Positions 47,311 to 56,158 of a DNA stretch of 64,000 nucleotides are shown piece by piece (position 1 is the first letter of the stretch; the number at the start of each line of letters is the position of its first letter). Under the pieces are notes generated by a model, which worked only from the letters and a program-made list of their open reading frames with translations, had not been told where the DNA came from and made no database searches. Origin of the DNA: Janthinobacterium sp. FW305-129 (GTDB lineage Bacteria > Pseudomonadota > Gammaproteobacteria > Burkholderiales > Burkholderiaceae_D); NCBI RefSeq assembly GCF_020858115.1, contig NZ_JACYMM010000018.1, positions 1 to 64,000 on the forward strand. Reading direction: 5' to 3'. Position numbers and translations under genes: made by a program.

Positions 47311-48224
47311 GCGGCCATGGCTTTGGCGAAAGCGGCGTCGAGTTCCGCCAGCGCCTGCGGCATGCGCGGGCCAAAGCCCAGCAGCAGCATGGCTTCCTGC
47401 GAGACGATGCGGTGCTTGCGCCCGGCCGGCGTCTGCGCCAGCCCAGGCAGCTTCAGGATGCCGTCCACGCCGCCCGAGGCTTGCAAGCCCTGGTCGGTGA
47501 CGAGCACGATGTCGGGCCGCGCGGCGATCACGGCTTCGGGCGTGAGCGGCTTGTAGCCGGCAAATCCACCCTGCCCGCCCATCACGTTGACGGCGCCCGC
47601 ATACGCGAGCATGGCGTCGGCGCCCGTCTCGCGCCCGCCCACCATCACCTGGTTCGGCGCATGGGCGAGGATGAACAGCACGCGCACGGGCGCATGCTGG
47701 CGCTGCTGCACCGTGGCCAGGGCGCCGCTCCACTGCTGCTGCAAGGTGTGCGCCAGGCGCGCGGCGGGCTCGGCGCGGCCCGTGATGCGGCCCACCTGCT
47801 TTACCCGTTCCAGCAAGCCTTCGAATCGGTTGTTCGCGCTGAGCACCGCTACCGGCACGCCCGCGTCGCGCACCTGGCGCAGCACCGCTTGCGGCCCCGC
47901 TTCCTCGGTGGCGATCAGCTGCGTGGGCGCCAGCGACAGCACGCCTTCGGCCGACAGGGTGCGCGCATAGCCGACCTGCGGCAGCTGCCGCGCCACGGCC
48001 GGATACAGCGATGTGGTGTCGACGCCCACCAGTTCGCCCTGCGCTTCGAGCGCATAGACGATTTCCGTCAGGGCGCCGCCCACGCTGACGATGCGCCGCG
48101 CCTTGGCCAGTGGCTTGCCCGCGTCGGTCACTGCCGCCAGCACCTGCATCGGTGCGGCCAGGGCCAATGCTCCCGCCCCCATCTTTTTCAGCGCGATGCG
48201 GCGCGCCACGCTGGCGGCGATCAT
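47307..48224 (-). CDS. hmuT: Haemin ABC transporter substrate-binding protein HmuT
   Basis: The 305-residue periplasmic binding protein is of the helical-backbone (BtuF-like) class: RRIVSVGGALTEIVYALEAQGELVGVDTTSLYP, LAPTQLIATEEAGPQAVL and PDIVLVTDQGLQA. The signal region ARRIALKKMGAGALALAAPM resembles a twin-arginine signal. ATG 48224 gives an ATGA overlap with hmuS; an ATG three codons earlier is also possible. It delivers haem to HmuUV. Confidence 0.93.
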   Translation of the reverse strand: MIAASVARRIALKKMGAGALALAAPMQVLAAVTDAGKPLAKARRIVSVGGALTEIVYALEAQGELVGVDTTSLYPAVARQLPQVGYARTLSAEGVLSLAPTQLIATEEAGPQAVLRQVRDAGVPVAVLSANNRFEGLLERVKQVGRITGRAEPAARLAHTLQQQWSGALATVQQRQHAPVRVLFILAHAPNQVMVGGRETGADAMLAYAGAVNVMGGQGGFAGYKPLTPEAVIAARPDIVLVTDQGLQASGGVDGILKLPGLAQTPAGRKHRIVSQEAMLLLGFGPRMPQALAELDAAFAKAMAA

Positions 48225-49327
48225 GCGGCGCATAATTCGCCCTCCTGCGCCACTCTGTCGACGATATGGCGCCATTCGCACAATTCATGCACGCCCGGCT
48301 TGCGTTCGCCGAAGAACATGACGATGGTGTCGCCCTTCGCGTCGAACAGTTCCACCGACGTCACCAGGCCGTCGACCGTGGGCTTTTTCACCACCCAGGC
48401 GCTGGCGATATGGTCTTCGCGCAAATGCAGGTTGAAGCGCTGGTCGAGGACATTGATCCATGGCCCCATCACGGCGATCTTGTGCACGGGCCCCGAATGG
48501 ATCTGGATCATGCCGGCATTGCCGACGAAGGCCATGATGGACACCCTTTCGAGGGCGGCATCGTTGAGCAGGTCGAGCACGCAGGATTTGTCGATCTGCT
48601 GCACGAAGCGCGCTTCGGCCAGGCGCAGGCCCTGCAGGCGCGAGACCGCATATTTTTTCAGCAAAGTGAAGAATTCGTGCGTGTCGCGCAAGTCGGCCCA
48701 GGCGGCGCGAAAACCGGCCACGTCGATCTGCGCATCGGGCAATTCGGCCGGCGCCGGCGGCGGCGCCGTCACGGCGATGCCGGCCGTCTGGTCGGCATCG
48801 GCAAAGCGCGCCACCAGCGCGTCGTAGGCGGCAATATCGCTTTGCGGCTTGAGGAAAATCTTGTGCACGGCGTGGCCGGCCGCATCGAAAAACTGCAGGC
48901 TGCGCTGCACTTCCTTTTCACCCCCTTTTTCGTTCACCTCGCGCACGGCAAAGCCATGCGCCCACTGGCGGTAAAACACGCGCAGGTCGATGTCGCCACC
49001 GAGCACCAGGCCCACATGGTTGTTGTGGCTGGCTTTTCGGTAGACACCCGTCTTTTCATGCACGCACGAAGCGTTGCGCGTCAGGGCCATGACTTCGCCC
49101 AGCGGTTCCAGCGCGGCAATGATGGCGGGCCAGTCGGCCTGCAGGCGTTCGGCGCCCAGCAAGGCGCCATTGGCCAGCGACAGGCCAGCGTGCGCGGCGA
49201 TCAGCTCGCCTTCGGCCATGCCCAGTTCCTCGGCGATGTCGCGGTGGCGGGCCTTCTTTTCGCGGCGCAGGCGGGCAAATTCGCTGGCGACCAGCTCGGT
49301 ATTGCAAATAGGGGGCATGCTCGTCAC
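48221..49327 (-). CDS. hmuS: Haemin-degrading factor HmuS
   Basis: The 368-residue cytosolic protein has the duplicated HemS/ChuS fold: FARLRREKKARHRDIAEELGM, VMALTRNASCVHEKTGVY and RNNHVGLVLGGDIDLRVFYRQWAHGFAV-like first half, then IMAFVGNAGMIQIHSGPVHKI and FNLHLREDHIASAWVVKKPT in the second. It binds and breaks down imported haem. GTG 49327 has AGGAG five bases upstream, better than ATG 49318. It is first in hmuSTUV and sits behind a Fur box. No haem receptor gene is adjacent. Confidence 0.95.
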   Translation of the reverse strand: MTSMPPICNTELVASEFARLRREKKARHRDIAEELGMAEGELIAAHAGLSLANGALLGAERLQADWPAIIAALEPLGEVMALTRNASCVHEKTGVYRKASHNNHVGLVLGGDIDLRVFYRQWAHGFAVREVNEKGGEKEVQRSLQFFDAAGHAVHKIFLKPQSDIAAYDALVARFADADQTAGIAVTAPPPAPAELPDAQIDVAGFRAAWADLRDTHEFFTLLKKYAVSRLQGLRLAEARFVQQIDKSCVLDLLNDAALERVSIMAFVGNAGMIQIHSGPVHKIAVMGPWINVLDQRFNLHLREDHIASAWVVKKPTVDGLVTSVELFDAKGDTIVMFFGERKPGVHELCEWRHIVDRVAQEGELCAA

Positions 49328-49397
49328 GGTGTCTCCTTTCAAGGCTAACACTGGCTGGCATGGGCTGGCTGGTGGTGGGGGAATCTTGAAGTTAATT

Positions 49398-49416
49398 ATA
49401 AATGAGAATCATTCGC
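49398..49416. promoter_or_regulatory. Fur box upstream of hmuS
   Basis: Core AATGAGAATCATT matches the Fur consensus at 13 of 19 positions, including the central inverted hexamers. It lies 71 bases before the hmuS start, so the operon is probably repressed by iron. Confidence 0.8.
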
Positions 49417-49451
49417 AATCAAGACTTATTTGCGTGTGCCTGAGCGCGGGC

Positions 49452-49488
49452 AAAAAAAAGCGCCGCGACAGAAAACCCGTCGCGGCGC
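49452..49488 (-). terminator. Terminator of the DMT exporter gene
   Basis: A perfect ten-base stem (49460-49469 with 49479-49488) is followed on the minus strand by eight T residues, 55 bases past the stop. Confidence 0.9.
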
Positions 49489-49543
49489 CAAAGGAGACCG
49501 ATCGATACAACTGATCAGTGTTGAGAAAATGTCAGCGTTGAAT

Positions 49544-50443
49544 TCAGGCGCTGGCCTGTACCGTCGGCATGGCCGCCGCCTTGGGCGCGGGGCGCTGCGC
49601 CAGCAAGACCACGGCGGCCAGCACCATGGCTCCGCCCAGCAATTGCGTGCCGCTGACGGATTCCTTCAGCAGGGTCACGCCGAAGGCCATCGTGATGACG
49701 GGTTCAAAGGTGGAAATGATGGAAGCCTTGGCCGCGCCGATCTGCGCCACGCCGGCAAAGAAGGCGGCGATCGCGATGGCCGTCGAGAACAGGGCGATGG
49801 CGCTGACGGCCAGCCAGCCCGTCGCCGTGCCCGGCAAGGAAACGCCTTGCCACAGCGCAATTGCACTGTTCGACAGCCCGGCCGTGCCCAAAATCACCAC
49901 GCAAGCGGCCAATGGATGAATATTCTCGCGGCTTTTCGACAGACTGTTGCCAAACAGGATGTACACGGCGTACACGCCGGCCGCCATCAAGGCCAGGGCG
50001 ATGCCGATGGGCTGGCCCTGCAGCTTGCCGCCCAGGGTGATCGCCATGCCGGCAATGGCCAGCGCCATCAGCACCAGCATGCGCCGGTCCAGCTTTTCCC
50101 AGCCCAGGGCCAGTGCCAGGATCGTCACCAGCACGGGATACACGTACAGCAACATGCCGCACAGGCCGCTGCTGGCATACATGAGGGCATTGAAATAGCC
50201 TTGCGACTGGGCCGTGTACATCAAGCCCATCAGCATGTAGCCGGCCAGCAGGCGGCCGCGCGGCAAGCGCCAGCCACCGAGCCACACGAGCGGCAGCAAC
50301 AGCATGGCAGCAATGACGAAACGCAAGGCCAGCATGGTCGACGGGTTGACCCCGGACGCATAGGCCGCCTTGGCAAACACGGCGGAACTGCCGAAACCGG
50401 CGGCCGACAGCAACACCAGCGCAACGGCGCGGCGATCAGACAT
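49544..50443 (-). CDS. DMT-family (EamA) transporter
   Basis: The 299-residue product has ten hydrophobic segments in two EamA repeats (LVLLSAAGFGSSAVFAKAAY; ALALMAAGVYAVYILFGNS), with FEPVITMAFGVTLLKES in the second. These are metabolite or amino-acid exporters. ATG 50443 has AGAGG nine bases upstream; the upstream open frame lies in a repeat element and is not coding. It is divergent from a LysR regulator that probably controls it. The substrate is unknown. Confidence 0.93.
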   Translation of the reverse strand: MSDRRAVALVLLSAAGFGSSAVFAKAAYASGVNPSTMLALRFVIAAMLLLPLVWLGGWRLPRGRLLAGYMLMGLMYTAQSQGYFNALMYASSGLCGMLLYVYPVLVTILALALGWEKLDRRMLVLMALAIAGMAITLGGKLQGQPIGIALALMAAGVYAVYILFGNSLSKSRENIHPLAACVVILGTAGLSNSAIALWQGVSLPGTATGWLAVSAIALFSTAIAIAAFFAGVAQIGAAKASIISTFEPVITMAFGVTLLKESVSGTQLLGGAMVLAAVVLLAQRPAPKAAAMPTVQASA

Positions 50444-50468
50444 GACTACACCTCTATGAGTACGCCAG

Positions 50469-50585
50469 GGTAAACCTGCTGCGCGTCGCGCTTTGCGGCC
50501 GGCGATGCTCACCGCCTCGGCGGCCCCGTACAAGTACGGTTGCGCTTCTCAGCCACAAATCACTGCCGCTCGCGACGGTTTTCCC
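50469..50585 (-). repeat. Structured intergenic repeat, copy B
   Basis: This copy shares TAAACCTGCTGCGC, TGCTC, TTGCGC, AAATC and ACGGTTTTCC with copy A at 26608-26706. The outer stem is TTTG-c-GGC (50492-50499) with GCC-a-CAAA (50552-50559), and an inner CCGTAC-AA-GTACGG hairpin lies at 50526-50539. It lies in the 5' region of the DMT exporter gene. Confidence 0.75.
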
Positions 50586-50636
50586 AGGCGTTGTAACGTT
50601 GTAAATATAAATGCCCAGCCAGGCCGGGAGATGTGC

Positions 50637-50670
50637 ATGCGTGAATCCTATTGCGGGTCATTTCACGCAT
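50637..50670. promoter_or_regulatory. Inverted repeat between divergent DMT and LysR genes
   Basis: ATGCGTGAA (50637-50645) and TTCACGCAT (50662-50670) form a perfect nine-base inverted repeat with 16 bases between, 97 bases before the LysR start. The two half-sites are spaced about two and a half helical turns apart, suited to a LysR tetramer. Confidence 0.65.
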
Positions 50671-50766
50671 AAGCGGCATCATATTCGCTTGCGCAAAATG
50701 AAACAAACCAATATTCTTCACGGATAGGCCGAATTTTACTGAGGCTCAATTCCCTGGAAGACTGTC

Positions 50767-51711
50767 ATGTCACGTCCCTTGCCACCGCTCGCCGCCCTGC
50801 ACGCCTTCGAGGCGGCCGCCCGCCATGAAGGCTTCCAGCGCGCGGGCGAAGAGTTGCACGTCTCGGCCGGCGCCATCGGCCACCACGTGAAACAGCTGGA
50901 AGCGTGGCTCGGTATCGTGCTGTTCCAGCGCATGCCGCGCGGCGTGGTGCTCACCAGCGCCGGCCAGCGCTATGCGGCCTCGCTGGGGCCGATCCTCAAC
51001 CAGCTGGCCGACGTTTCCGAGCAGGCGCGGCGCCAGGGCGACGACAAGGTCGTCACGGTGACGGCCACCAGCTCGCTCGTCTCGCGCTGGCTGATGCCGC
51101 GTCTGGGCCGGCTGCGCGACCGCTACCCGCAGATCGAACTGCGCGTGCTGGCGTCGATGCACCCGGTCGACCTGGCGCGCGATGGCGTGGACGTGGCCAT
51201 CCGCCTGGGACCGGGCCGCTATCCGGGCCTGAAGGTGGATTTATTGATGGAAGAATGGTTTTCCGCCGTCTGCAGCCCCGGTTTCCGCGCCAACGCGGCC
51301 AGCCTGCGCCAGCCGGCCGACCTGCTGCGCTATCCGCTGCTGCACGACGAGCCGGAAGTGCACCTGCCCGGCGAAATCGACTGGACGCGCTGGCTGCACA
51401 GCTGCGGCGTGCATTACAGCGGCAATAGCGGCAACAGCGGCGCGCGCTTTTCGCACACGTATTTATGCCTGGACGCAGCCGCCAGCGGCCAGGGCGTGGC
51501 CATTGCCGCCAGCCCCCTGATCGGCGACGACCTGCGCTCGGGCCGCCTGGTGCGCGTCTTCGGGCACGCCGTGCGCGGCCCCCACTGCTATTATTTGCTG
51601 CGCTCGCCCCAGGCGGAAACGCGGCCCCTCGTGCATGCATTCTGCGAATGGCTGATCGCCGAGGCGCGCGCCGACCAGGAAACCGTCTGGCCCACCGTGG
51701 AGACAGCATGA
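50767..51711 (+). CDS. LysR-family regulator, GcvA-like
   Basis: The 314-residue product begins LPPLAALHAFEAAARHEGFQ with the helix-turn-helix ELHVSAGAIGHHVKQLEAWLG, the GcvA/AmpR-type opening. The effector domain has ATSSLVSRWLMPRLGRLRDRYP and LARDGVDVAIRLGPG. It is divergent from the DMT exporter and likely its regulator through the inverted repeat at 50637. ATGA overlap with the next gene. Confidence 0.94.
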   Translation: MSRPLPPLAALHAFEAAARHEGFQRAGEELHVSAGAIGHHVKQLEAWLGIVLFQRMPRGVVLTSAGQRYAASLGPILNQLADVSEQARRQGDDKVVTVTATSSLVSRWLMPRLGRLRDRYPQIELRVLASMHPVDLARDGVDVAIRLGPGRYPGLKVDLLMEEWFSAVCSPGFRANAASLRQPADLLRYPLLHDEPEVHLPGEIDWTRWLHSCGVHYSGNSGNSGARFSHTYLCLDAAASGQGVAIAASPLIGDDLRSGRLVRVFGHAVRGPHCYYLLRSPQAETRPLVHAFCEWLIAEARADQETVWPTVETA

Positions 51712-52055
51712 CGACACACGAACTGGCGCGCAGCGCCGCATTTATTGTCCAGCACGAATACGAACAGGCCGGCGTGATGGCGGCAGATGGGCGGCACGCC
51801 AGCCTGGGCGAATTCTATGGCGATCCGGCCGTGGCCTTGATCGATATCAATGAGCAATGGTGTGCCGTGGCGGGCGAGGGATTGGTGCTGTGCCGGCTGG
51901 AACAGCCGTTCGGCCAGTGCACGGCATATTTCCGCGAACCTGGCGAGACAGTGTGGATCACGGGCTTGCGGCAAACGGGACCGTTTGCACTGGAGTGGCA
52001 GGGCGAGGATGGCGTTTGGGCCGCCCTCGCCTTTGGAACATACGAAAAGTTATAA
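51708..52055 (+). CDS. Small hypothetical protein (115 aa)
   Basis: The acidic soluble product contains [30 protein letters not shown] and ends [14 protein letters not shown]. No family is recognised. The start overlaps the LysR stop as ATGA, so it is translationally coupled to that regulator. Its last six bases overlap the 3' end of orn on the other strand. Confidence 0.75.
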   Translation: MTTHELARSAAFIVQHEYEQAGVMAADGRHASLGEFYGDPAVALIDINEQWCAVAGEGLVLCRLEQPFGQCTAYFREPGETVWITGLRQTGPFALEWQGEDGVWAALAFGTYEKL

Positions 52056-52646
52056 CTTGATGAAATGCTCGCGGTAGTACTTCAATTCTTCGATCGACTC
52101 GAGAATATCGGCCAGGGCCGTGTGCTTCTGGTGCTTCTTGAAACCGGTGGCGATTTCCGGCTTCCAGCGCTTGCACAGCTCTTTCAATGTCGATACGTCA
52201 ACATTGCGGTAGTGGAAGAATGCTTCCAGCTTCGGCATGCCGCGCACCATGAAGCGGCGGTCCTGGCCGATGGTGTTGCCGCACATGGGCGACTTGCCTG
52301 CCGGCACGTATTTCTTCAGGAACGCGATCAGTTCCGCTTCCGCCTGCGCTTCCGTCACGGTCGACGCCTTCACCTTGTCGATCAGGCCCGAACGGCCGTG
52401 CGTGCCCTTGTTCCAGGCGTCCATCTTGTTCAGGGTTTCATCCGACTGGTGAATCACGAACACGGGGCCTTCGGCCAGCAGGTTCAAGTGCATGTCCGTC
52501 ACCACCACCGCCACCTCGATGATGCGGTCGGTATCGGGCTCCAGGCCCGTCATTTCCATGTCGACCCAGACCAGGTTCATCTCGTTGGGACGTGCCGGGA
52601 CGGCAGGTGCGGGGGTGGATGCGGTTAAGTCGGTCGCTTGTGACAT
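52050..52646 (-). CDS. orn: Oligoribonuclease
   Basis: The 198-residue DEDDh 3'-5' exoribonuclease degrades short RNA and pGpG from c-di-GMP. Catalytic acids lie in [10 protein letters not shown] (first Asp and Glu), and [29 protein letters not shown] and [11 protein letters not shown] follow, very close to E. coli Orn. The N-terminus is about 16 residues longer and Pro/Ala-rich. AGAGA precedes the ATG. It is divergent from the M48 protease gene. Confidence 0.97.
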   Translation of the reverse strand: MSQATDLTASTPAPAVPARPNEMNLVWVDMEMTGLEPDTDRIIEVAVVVTDMHLNLLAEGPVFVIHQSDETLNKMDAWNKGTHGRSGLIDKVKASTVTEAQAEAELIAFLKKYVPAGKSPMCGNTIGQDRRFMVRGMPKLEAFFHYRNVDVSTLKELCKRWKPEIATGFKKHQKHTALADILESIEELKYYREHFIKL

Positions 52647-52702
52647 AATTCTCTCTTGGCCTAATCAAACTAAATAATCAGCCATTTTCTCACAGGCACA
52701 GA

Positions 52703-53983
52703 ATGTATTCACTCGCGTTTTCGATTTTGTTTGTATCCGTCCTCGTTTTGACCCTGGCCGTGCGCTTCTGGCTCGCTTCGCGGCAGATCCGCCACGTGCT
52801 GGCGCACCGCGCGGCTGTCCCGCCAGAATTCGCGGAAAAAATCCCGCTGGCCGCGCACCAGAAGGCGGCCGACTATACGGTGGCGAAGACCAAGTTCGGC
52901 CTGCTGACCCTGCTGGTCAACTATGCCGTGCTGATCGGTTTTACCCTGCTGGGCGGCCTGCAATGGCTGGCGCTGCACCTGAATGAATGGATGGGAGCGG
53001 ATTCTCCCATGCTGTACCAGATCGGCCTGATCGCCGCCTTTGCCGTCATTTCCGGCCTGATCGACCTGCCCTTCGACTATTACCGCCAGTTTGTGCTGGA
53101 ACAACGTTTTGGCTTCAACACCATGGCGCGCAAGCTGTTCTTCATGGACATGCTCAAGGGCGTAGGCCTGGGCGCGGCCATCGGCTTGCCGCTGATCTGG
53201 GTCGTGCTGACCCTGATGGCGAAAAGTGGCGGCCTGTGGTGGCTGTACGCGTGGTTCGTCTGGAGCGGCTTCCAGCTGCTGATGATGGTGCTGTTTCCCA
53301 CAGTCATCGCTCCCCTGTTCAACAAATTCACGCCGCTGGCCGACGAATCCTTGAAAAGCCGCATCGAAGGCTTGATGCAGCGCGTCGGTTTCGCCTCGAA
53401 AGGCTTGTTCGTCATGGATGGCTCGAAGCGCAGCGCCCACGGCAATGCATATTTCTCGGGTTTTGGCGCCAACAAGCGCATCGTCTTCTTCGACACCCTG
53501 CTGTCGCGCCTGGCGCCGCAGGAAATCGAGGCCGTGCTCGCGCATGAACTGGGCCACTTCAAGCTCAAGCACATCGTCAAGCGCATCGCCATGATGTTTA
53601 TCATTTCGCTGGGCTTTCTGGCGCTGCTGGGCTTCCTGAAGACGCAGCCCTGGTTTTACGCGGGCCTGGGGGTCGATCCCGTGACGCTGGCACTCACCGG
53701 CCAGCCGACGGACGCGCTGGCCCTGCTGCTGTTCATGCTGGCCTTGCCCGTCTTCACTTTCCTGCTGGGACCGTTGACCTCGCTCAGCTCGCGCAAGCAC
53801 GAATTCGAGGCCGACGCCTTTGCCGCCACGCACACGCAGGCGGACGACCTGGTCTCGGCCCTCGTCAAAATGTATGAAGACAATGCGTCGACCCTGACGC
53901 CCGACCCGCTGCACTCGGCCTTCTACGACTCGCATCCGCCGGCCAGCGTGCGCATCCGCCACCTGAAAGGGGCTACGACATGA
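52703..53983 (+). CDS. M48 metalloprotease, Ste24-like
   Basis: The 426-residue polytopic membrane protein has five to seven hydrophobic segments and the zinc motif [10 protein letters not shown] (about residue 285), with the third ligand in [13 protein letters not shown] (about 370). [20 protein letters not shown] and [17 protein letters not shown] identify the Ste24/CAAX-protease branch rather than HtpX. It probably degrades or trims membrane proteins. It starts a three-gene ATGA-coupled run with the pterin dehydratase and rsgA. Confidence 0.94.
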   Translation: MYSLAFSILFVSVLVLTLAVRFWLASRQIRHVLAHRAAVPPEFAEKIPLAAHQKAADYTVAKTKFGLLTLLVNYAVLIGFTLLGGLQWLALHLNEWMGADSPMLYQIGLIAAFAVISGLIDLPFDYYRQFVLEQRFGFNTMARKLFFMDMLKGVGLGAAIGLPLIWVVLTLMAKSGGLWWLYAWFVWSGFQLLMMVLFPTVIAPLFNKFTPLADESLKSRIEGLMQRVGFASKGLFVMDGSKRSAHGNAYFSGFGANKRIVFFDTLLSRLAPQEIEAVLAHELGHFKLKHIVKRIAMMFIISLGFLALLGFLKTQPWFYAGLGVDPVTLALTGQPTDALALLLFMLALPVFTFLLGPLTSLSSRKHEFEADAFAATHTQADDLVSALVKMYEDNASTLTPDPLHSAFYDSHPPASVRIRHLKGATT

Positions 53984-54360
53984 ATACGCCATCGACGAAT
54001 ACGCCATCGACCTCGCAAGACCTGGCCCAACTGTCCTGCGCGCCGCGCCAGCACGCGCTGGGCGACACCGGCGTCGCCACCCTGCTCGCCCTGCTGCCCC
54101 GGTGGACGGTGCAAAATGGCAAGCTGTGCCGCGACTACGGCTTCAAGAATTACTACCAGACCCTGGCGTTCGTGAACGCCCTGGCCTATATGACCCATAC
54201 GCAAGACCACCATCCGGAGCTCATCATTACTTACAAAACCTGCGCCGTGCGCTACGACACGCACTCGGTCAACCAGGGCGCCGGCGGCCTGTCCGAAAAC
54301 GACTTCATCTGCGCCGCCAAGGCCGACCTCATCTACCAGAGCAGCCAGGTGGCCCCATGA
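53980..54360 (+). CDS. phhB: Pterin-4-alpha-carbinolamine dehydratase
   Basis: The 126-residue product has [30 protein letters not shown] and [22 protein letters not shown], the PCD/DCoH active-site histidine pair and its surroundings. It recycles the tetrahydrobiopterin cofactor of aromatic hydroxylases. The N-terminus contains the duplicated peptide [10 protein letters not shown] from a 15-base tandem duplication, so the first 11 residues may be dispensable. It is ATGA-coupled on both sides. No phenylalanine hydroxylase gene is adjacent. Confidence 0.93.
   Translation: MNTPSTNTPSTSQDLAQLSCAPRQHALGDTGVATLLALLPRWTVQNGKLCRDYGFKNYYQTLAFVNALAYMTHTQDHHPELIITYKTCAVRYDTHSVNQGAGGLSENDFICAAKADLIYQSSQVAP
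53983..54012. repeat. 15-base tandem duplication in phhB start region
   Basis: AATACGCCATCGACG at 53983-53997 is repeated at 53998-54012 with one change at the last base, encoding NTPST twice in frame. Confidence 0.85.
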
Positions 54361-55262
54361 GCGAAGGCAAGTTGACGGGTGTCATCATCGCCGCCCACGG
54401 CCGTCACTACCTGGCCGATGTGGACGGCGCCAAGCTGCAATGCGTGACGCGTGGCAAGAAAACCAATGTGGCCGTGGGCGACATCGTGCACCTGACGCGC
54501 ACCTCGAACGACCAGGCCGTCATCGACCGCATCGAGGAACGCAAGACCCTGCTGTACCGCTCGGACCAGTACAAATCGAAATTGCTGGCGGCCAACCTGA
54601 CGCAGCTGTTCATCGTCGTGGCGACGGAACCGGGCTTTGCGGACGACCTGATCTCGCGCTCGCTGGTGGCGGCCGACGCGGCCGGCATCGAGGCGCGCAT
54701 CATCCTGAACAAAACGGACGTGACGGCTTCGCTGGAACGGGCCCGCGAACGCCTGCTGCCGTATTCCTCGATGGGCTATCCCGTCGATGAAGTGTCGGCA
54801 CGGGCCGAACCGGAGCACGCGGTCGCCACCCTGGCGCCGCTGCTGGCGGGCCAGTCGTCGATCCTGATCGGCCAGTCGGGCATGGGCAAGTCATCCTTGA
54901 TCAACCTGCTGGTGCCGGACGCCGATATCGCCGTGCGCGAAATCTCGGCCGCGCTCGACACGGGCAAGCACACGACGACCTTTACGCGCCTGTACAAGCT
55001 CGACGAACTGGGCGCCAACAGTTCCATCATCGATTCGCCCGGCTTCCAGGAGTTCGGCCTGTACCATTTGAGCGAAGGCATGCTGGAGCGGGCCTTCCGC
55101 GAATTCCAGCCCTATCTGGGCGGTTGCAAGTTCTATAACTGCCGCCACCTGATCGAGCCGCAATGCGCGATCCTGCAAGCCTTGTCTGAAGGCAAGATCG
55201 CCAAGATGCGCCATACCCTGTACGGCCAATTGCTGCACGAATCGGCGCAAACGCTGTATTGA
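54357..55262 (+). CDS. rsgA: Ribosome small-subunit GTPase RsgA
   Basis: The 301-residue circularly permuted GTPase has G4 NKTD, then G1 GQSGMGKSS and G3 DSPG in the permuted order, an N-terminal OB-fold and a C-terminal zinc module [14 protein letters not shown]. It helps late assembly of the 30S subunit. ATGA overlap with phhB. The gene ends at a GC hairpin. Confidence 0.96.
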   Translation: MSEGKLTGVIIAAHGRHYLADVDGAKLQCVTRGKKTNVAVGDIVHLTRTSNDQAVIDRIEERKTLLYRSDQYKSKLLAANLTQLFIVVATEPGFADDLISRSLVAADAAGIEARIILNKTDVTASLERARERLLPYSSMGYPVDEVSARAEPEHAVATLAPLLAGQSSILIGQSGMGKSSLINLLVPDADIAVREISAALDTGKHTTTFTRLYKLDELGANSSIIDSPGFQEFGLYHLSEGMLERAFREFQPYLGGCKFYNCRHLIEPQCAILQALSEGKIAKMRHTLYGQLLHESAQTLY

Positions 55263-55270
55263 ACGCGCGT

Positions 55271-55295
55271 GGCGCCCGCCATCAGGGCGGGCGCC
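55271..55295 (+). terminator. Strong hairpin after rsgA
   Basis: A perfect ten-base stem (55271-55280 with 55286-55295) begins eight bases past the stop. It lacks a T tract, so its terminator function is probable only. Confidence 0.5.
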
Positions 55296-55327
55296 AGACC
55301 GACAAAAACATTACCACATCGAATTTA

Positions 55328-55344
55328 GCAGAATTAAATTCTGC
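55328..55344. promoter_or_regulatory. 17-base perfect palindrome
   Basis: GCAGAATT-A-AATTCTGC lies in the 282-base gap between rsgA and the exported small protein. It is a candidate operator; no gene-specific factor is known. Confidence 0.4.
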
Positions 55345-55544
55345 CGTACAGCCCGCTTTCCCCCATTCATTCCAAAACTGCCCATCGGCCTATTTCGCAT
55401 TTCAGCGCCGGATTCCTGCGTTTCGTCGCTTCACGCTGGCATGGCGCCAGCCCACTTGCTACCTTGGCACTGTCCCCGCCAGCGAACCTGCTGGAGACAA
55501 CATCGGTCTAACTCCAACCAGCATCTCGATAACAAGGTGAAATC

Positions 55545-55961
55545 ATGAAAGCATCGTTCTCGCGTACCCTCGCCCTCGGTAGCGCCGCCCTCGTCCTCGG
55601 CCTGTCTTGCCTCAGCGCCAGCGCGCTGGAAATCGGCGAACAGGACAAGGTTCAAATTTCCGGCAAGGTTTATAAACTTGCCCCGCAGGAATTCAGCCAG
55701 TACGGCAATAGCTACCAGCTCGACACGGGCGACACCCTGCTGCTGCGCCAGCAAGTCAACCGCTATTTCACGCACATCAAGGGGCAGCCCGAAATAGAAC
55801 TGTTCGGCCGCGCGCCGGGCGTCTTTGAAACGGCCAGCGGCACGCGCATGGAATTTCGCGCCGATGGCGACGTCATCGCCATTACCGGACTGAACCAGAT
55901 TCCGGGCGCCATGGCCAAGGCTGGCGAAACGGCCAGCACCGTGCACTTCGCCGGCCGCTAA
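55545..55961 (+). CDS. Exported small protein, hypothetical
   Basis: The 138-residue product has a Sec signal (LALGSAALVLGLSCLSASA) and a periplasmic chain (YKLAPQEFSQYGNSYQLDTG; VNRYFTHIKGQPEIELFGRAPG) with no cysteine pair or known motif. CAAGGTGA is about six bases before the ATG. The function is unknown. It stands alone between rsgA and the histidine kinase. Confidence 0.8.
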   Translation: MKASFSRTLALGSAALVLGLSCLSASALEIGEQDKVQISGKVYKLAPQEFSQYGNSYQLDTGDTLLLRQQVNRYFTHIKGQPEIELFGRAPGVFETASGTRMEFRADGDVIAITGLNQIPGAMAKAGETASTVHFAGR

Positions 55962-56158
55962 ACAAGCAGCACGGCGCAAGCGTCACGGCGACCGGCCGGC
56001 AAGCCATTGCCCCGCCGGCTTTGCGCAGCCTGAAAGGGCGCGCGCAAAAAAATACTGTCGAGTCGGCCAAACAACTGTATCCGAATGCAGCTTACAATGC
56101 GATCCAATAAGGTGTCACTGGCCGCAGGCCAACACCATCGCCTTGCGGGAGATTTCGG

